Assembly: GCA_016218545.1 (NCBI GenBank)
Contig: JACRDQ010000018.1
Span: forward strand, 240,450-304,449
DNA length: 64,000 bases
Origin: Elusimicrobiota bacterium
GTDB lineage: Bacteria; Elusimicrobiota; Elusimicrobia; UBA1565; UBA9628
Direction of reading: 5' to 3'
Below are positions 60,139 to 64,000 of this stretch, one piece after another. Positions within the stretch are counted from its first letter, which is position 1. The number at the start of each line of letters is the position of its first letter. A model generated the notes under the pieces. The model was not told the DNA's origin, ran no database searches, and saw only the letters and a program-made list of their open reading frames with translations. The translations under genes and the position numbers were made by a program.

Positions 60139-60220
60139 ACGGTGCCTGGCATTGTATTGATTGTATTCTTTGTCAGCCTATTCTGACAAAGAATACAATC
60201 AATACAATGCCAGGCACCGT
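60139..60220. repeat. perfect hairpin, 38-bp arms, 6-nt loop
   Basis: 60139-60176 is exactly complementary to 60183-60220 across CCTATT. The stem base is ACGGTGCCTGGCA and the inner part is AT-rich. GTGCCTGGCA-type palindromes recur in many bacteria as REP-like elements associated with TnpA_REP transposases. It also touches the stop of the EamA gene, so it may act as a terminator. Confidence 0.9.
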
Positions 60221-60660
60221 CAGCGGGAGAGGAAGAACACGCCCACGCAGACGAAGAGGGTGCCCACCAGCTTGCTCGCCGCGAAGCCCTCTCCCAGGAA
60301 GGTCACCGCGAGCACGAAAGTCACGAGCGGATAAGTCGAACTGAGCGGCACGATCCTGGAGGCCTCGGCTCCGGACATGGCCGCGAGATAGAAGTAGACG
60401 CCGGACATCGCGGCGACCACGCTGGCGCCGATCCAGAAGAGGCCGATCCGGGCGGTCCCGGCAGCGACCCCGCAGATGCTGCGCCAGCGCAGAGCCACGG
60501 GAAGGAGCAGCAGGAGGATGGTCAGGGCGAGGCGGACCAGGAAGACGTCCGTGGCAGGCGCGCTCCCGGGGAAATAGCGAAAACAGAGCTTGTCGAAGAA
60601 GGCGCTCAGGCCCCAGCACAGGACCGCGGCGGCCAGGAAGGCGACCGTGGCCGCGCTCAA
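60220..60660 (-). CDS. EamA/DMT transporter half (single-domain)
   Basis: The 146-residue protein has about five hydrophobic segments (TVAFLAAAVLCWGLSAFFDKL, VRLALTILLLLLPVAL, LFWIGASVVAAMSGVYFYLAAM, VTFVLAVTFLGEGFA). It matches one EamA repeat of the usual two, so it probably dimerises. TTG 60660 overlaps the protease stop as TTGA. The stop falls in the base of the 38-bp hairpin. Confidence 0.78.
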   Translation of the reverse strand: MSAATVAFLAAAVLCWGLSAFFDKLCFRYFPGSAPATDVFLVRLALTILLLLLPVALRWRSICGVAAGTARIGLFWIGASVVAAMSGVYFYLAAMSGAEASRIVPLSSTYPLVTFVLAVTFLGEGFAASKLVGTLFVCVGVFFLSR

Positions 60661-62147
60661 GGAGTCCCGGTCTCCGAGGCTCTCCTGCGCTCGGAGAAAG
60701 TCGGGGTCAACGGGGTCCGCACGACCTCGACGCCTGCAGCGGCCCCGGCGGAGAGCGGGAGGCGGAAGACCCGCCCCTTGCCGTCGGCCTCGAAGTAGTG
60801 CCGCGCCTCCACGTAGACCCTGGCCTCGACCGGAGAGGCGGAACGGACGAGGAAGCCCTCCTCGCCCAGAGGCTCGACCTCCAGGTCCGCTCCCCGGGCC
60901 TGGGCCCGCACCGTCCCGAGCCGGACCGGCCGGCCGCCCTTGTTCGTCACCGTCACCTTCCACACGCCCGGAGCGGCCGGGAGAGCGGAGACCATAAGCC
61001 CGTGCGGGAACACGATGGCCTGGTCGATGGAGGAGATCCTCACCGCCCTGTAGGCGGACCCGCCCGAGGCGTCGCGGACCTTGTCGGCCGAGAAATCCCC
61101 GAACGAGTCGTGCACGACGAAATACGCGCGGCGCCCCCAATCCTCGTCCGACTTGTTCTGGGAGCAGGCGAGGAGGCGGTCTGCGCCCTCCATGCAGAAG
61201 TAGCCGACCACGGCCACGGTGTGCGCCCCGGTCAGGCGCGGCCTCTTGGTGTCCTCGAGTTGGACGTAGGCCACGCCCCACTTCTCGATGCCCTCGGCCA
61301 GGACCCGGGCGTACTTGTCCGGGGTGCGCGGCCGGAGGAGGGAGCCCACGAAGAGCTCCTTGTACCGGCCCTCCATGGCCGACATCCCAGGCGCCCACCG
61401 GTGGACCTCGTCGGTGACGGGATCGACGGCCTCGTAGCCCTGGTCCTCGATGAGGAGCTCGGCGTAGCCTCGCGGCTGCTGAGGGATGGCGAGGTGGCGC
61501 ACCGGGTCCTCCTCGATCCACTTGGGCAGGAGGAAGTACTCCGAGTCGCCGGACCCGGCCCGCTCGATGTAGGCCAGCTCGAGCATCCTGGGATCGAGCC
61601 CCTCCTCGGCCCCGCCGTGGGCCGAGCTCCGATAGGAGCCCAGGGGCCGGCCCAGCTGCATGGCCCACCAATCGTGCACGGTGCCCGCCGCGTCGGACAG
61701 GCAGGTCCACGGCGGCTCGTTGGGCCGGCCGTCATAGGTCCACTCCGGGATCTTGCCCCGGCTGCGTCCCTCGTTCTTGGCCCTGATGAGGGCGTTCATC
61801 CGCTCCGTGTACTCCCTGGTCTCCTCCTGATTCTTATGGAAGAGGAGGTGGAAGCCCTCCACCATGCTGCGCAGGGACCCGGGCACGGCCGGCAGGTTGA
61901 GGGCGAAGCGCGGCGCGGCCGGCAGGGGCGCGTCCTCGGCGCGGATGACGAAGGAGGGAGCGGCCGAGGCCCGGGCCCCGGGAACGACCACGAAGTCGCC
62001 GGGCCGGCTCAAGTTCCCGTCGAAGAGGCGGGCGAGCTCCGCGGCATCGATGCTCTCCACGGGGGAAGGCGCGGGGACCGCGGCCGGCAGAGCCCCGACA
62101 GGCCCGGCCTGCGCGACGAGCAGGAAGAGGAACGGGATGGAGCGCAT
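60657..62147 (-). CDS. exported papain-fold cysteine protease-like protein
   Basis: The 496-residue protein has a signal peptide (SIPFLFLLVAQAGPVGA). The papain-type triad is arranged as Cys in PPWTCLSDAAG (about residue 148), His in GAHTVAVVGYF (about 308) and Asp in FVVHDSFGD (about 340). The C-terminal ~100 residues are strand-rich and may bind substrate. The Cys motif diverges from the usual CxSCWAF, so activity is inferred. It is translationally coupled to the EamA half-transporter. A TACAAT lies just upstream of ATG 62147. Confidence 0.72.
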   Translation of the reverse strand: MRSIPFLFLLVAQAGPVGALPAAVPAPSPVESIDAAELARLFDGNLSRPGDFVVVPGARASAAPSFVIRAEDAPLPAAPRFALNLPAVPGSLRSMVEGFHLLFHKNQEETREYTERMNALIRAKNEGRSRGKIPEWTYDGRPNEPPWTCLSDAAGTVHDWWAMQLGRPLGSYRSSAHGGAEEGLDPRMLELAYIERAGSGDSEYFLLPKWIEEDPVRHLAIPQQPRGYAELLIEDQGYEAVDPVTDEVHRWAPGMSAMEGRYKELFVGSLLRPRTPDKYARVLAEGIEKWGVAYVQLEDTKRPRLTGAHTVAVVGYFCMEGADRLLACSQNKSDEDWGRRAYFVVHDSFGDFSADKVRDASGGSAYRAVRISSIDQAIVFPHGLMVSALPAAPGVWKVTVTNKGGRPVRLGTVRAQARGADLEVEPLGEEGFLVRSASPVEARVYVEARHYFEADGKGRVFRLPLSAGAAAGVEVVRTPLTPTFSERRRASETGTP

Positions 62148-62217
62148 GTTTCAAGGACCATTGTACCAGCGGCTGGGCCGGCCTGTCATGAGCCGAAAGA
62201 CCGTCGCGCGGGTAGGT

Positions 62218-62568
62218 CTAACGGACGCGCAGGGGCGTGCGGATGGGAGCCACCAGGTAGACGTACTCGAGGCCCGTCTTGCCCGTGTTCCGGACGTCGT
62301 GCTCGGTCATGGGGGGGATGTAGGCCACGCTGCGGACGGACAAGGAGAGCGGCCGCCGGCCGTCGCACTCGGCGGCACCCCGTCCCCGGAGGACCACGAG
62401 GACCTCCTCGTGGGCGCCGGTCGTGTGCCGTCCCACGGTCTGCCCCGGGGCGAGCGTCACCCTGCCGGAGCGCAAGCCCGCGGTCGCAGGCGGCCCGGCC
62501 AGCAGGCGCTGATAGGCCTTGCCGGAGGCGAGCTTGAGGACGCGGGGGCGGGGATCGGCCTTGGTCAT
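62218..62568 (-). CDS. cupin-domain protein
   Basis: The 116-residue protein is a single-cupin fold: GQTVGRHTTGAHEEVLVVLRGRG (metal-binding His/His/Glu type) and later YIPPMTEHDVRNTG. It may be a metalloenzyme or regulator of a sugar or nucleoside pathway. ATG 62568 lies 7 nt after TATCAT, so it is preferred to the in-frame ATG at 62577. It is divergent from the acyl-CoA carboxylase gene. Confidence 0.85.
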   Translation of the reverse strand: MTKADPRPRVLKLASGKAYQRLLAGPPATAGLRSGRVTLAPGQTVGRHTTGAHEEVLVVLRGRGAAECDGRRPLSLSVRSVAYIPPMTEHDVRNTGKTGLEYVYLVAPIRTPLRVR

Positions 62569-62575
62569 GGCGAGC

Positions 62576-62581
62576 ATGATA
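62576..62581 (-). promoter_or_regulatory. -10 hexamer TATCAT, 7 nt before ATG
   Basis: TATCAT is followed by GCTCGCC and ATG 62568 on the minus strand. It fits the near-leaderless pattern. Confidence 0.45.
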
Positions 62582-62616
62582 GCAAACTGCGCCGCGACCG
62601 CCGCAGGCCCATTTGG

Positions 62617-62622
62617 TATAAT
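62617..62622 (+). promoter_or_regulatory. -10 hexamer TATAAT of the carboxylase gene
   Basis: TATAAT precedes a leader of about 20 nt containing AAGGAGG before ATG 62645, so this gene is not leaderless. It is divergent from the cupin promoter. Confidence 0.6.
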
Positions 62623-62644
62623 CGCCGCGACGTCAAGGAGGACC

Positions 62645-64000
<1,356 letters not shown>

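Overview
The window is strongly GC-rich bacterial chromosome with short gaps, many 4-bp start/stop overlaps, and an ordinary bacterial housekeeping block (rpsP, khpA, trmD, rplS, rnhB, yraN, def, fmt). Features that limit the lineage are very large exported proteins, beta-barrel outer-membrane proteins of the PorV type, TPR proteins, giant multihaem cytochromes and an asmA-like gene. Together these suggest a Gram-negative-type organism. An Elusimicrobiota-like lineage fits in style, but that is an inference and no marker here proves it.

Layout. (1) 1-11.2 kb: a giant exported protein running off the left edge, a 14-CxxCH cytochrome, a divergent 36-CxxCH repeat cytochrome, a TPR protein and a beta-barrel protein. 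These look like parts of an outer-surface electron-transfer system. (2) 11.4-17.1 kb: an SseB-family protein, a large TPR-like membrane protein, a NUDIX hydrolase, a small exported protein and a concentrative nucleoside transporter. (3) 17.2-25.6 kb: a three-gene unit ending in a 2021-residue exported protein with two GGDEF-like domains and an internal CdiA_C-type tRNase-like domain. (4) 25.6-30.7 kb: a polyferredoxin membrane protein, a CPA2 antiporter, an AsmA-like protein and an outer-membrane protein. (5) 30.8-38.9 kb: an AT-richer accessory region with an ECF sigma factor, DsrE, an HTH protein, a frame-broken membrane gene, two radical SAM enzymes (one of RiPP-maturase type), a transglycosylase with about 31 consecutive prolines, and an IS3 transposase remnant next to tRNA-His. 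(6) 39-42.9 kb: a secreted caspase-fold protein, a TPR protein, an FNR-type regulator and a small peptide with three CVWPN(L/K)C loops. (7) 42.9-54.3 kb: a long leftward operon running from a PTS EIIA-like protein and a permease through def-fmt-PASTA-rpe-rpsP-khpA-trmD-rplS-rnhB-yraN to nucleoside salvage (pnp-pdp-upp). (8) 54.3-64 kb: hemD, an inositol monophosphatase, a thiolase-like protein lacking one catalytic Cys, a TauE/SafE module, outer-membrane and proline-rich proteins, a papain-like protein with a DMT transporter half, a cupin, and the start of an acyl-CoA carboxylase beta subunit.

The window also shows a recurrent promoter grammar. A TATACT-like -10 hexamer lies exactly 6 nt (sometimes 7-8) before the start codon of several genes, which predicts leaderless mRNAs. 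Two near-perfect FNR-type half-site pairs (TTGAT-N4-GTCAA) and an FNR-like gene carrying CX2CX5C point to oxygen or redox control. Two long perfect hairpins with 6-nt loops (23.3 kb and 60.1 kb) resemble REP-type mobile palindromes. The CVWPN peptide, the giant GGDEF/CdiA_C protein and the 36-haem cytochrome look most likely to be new biology.
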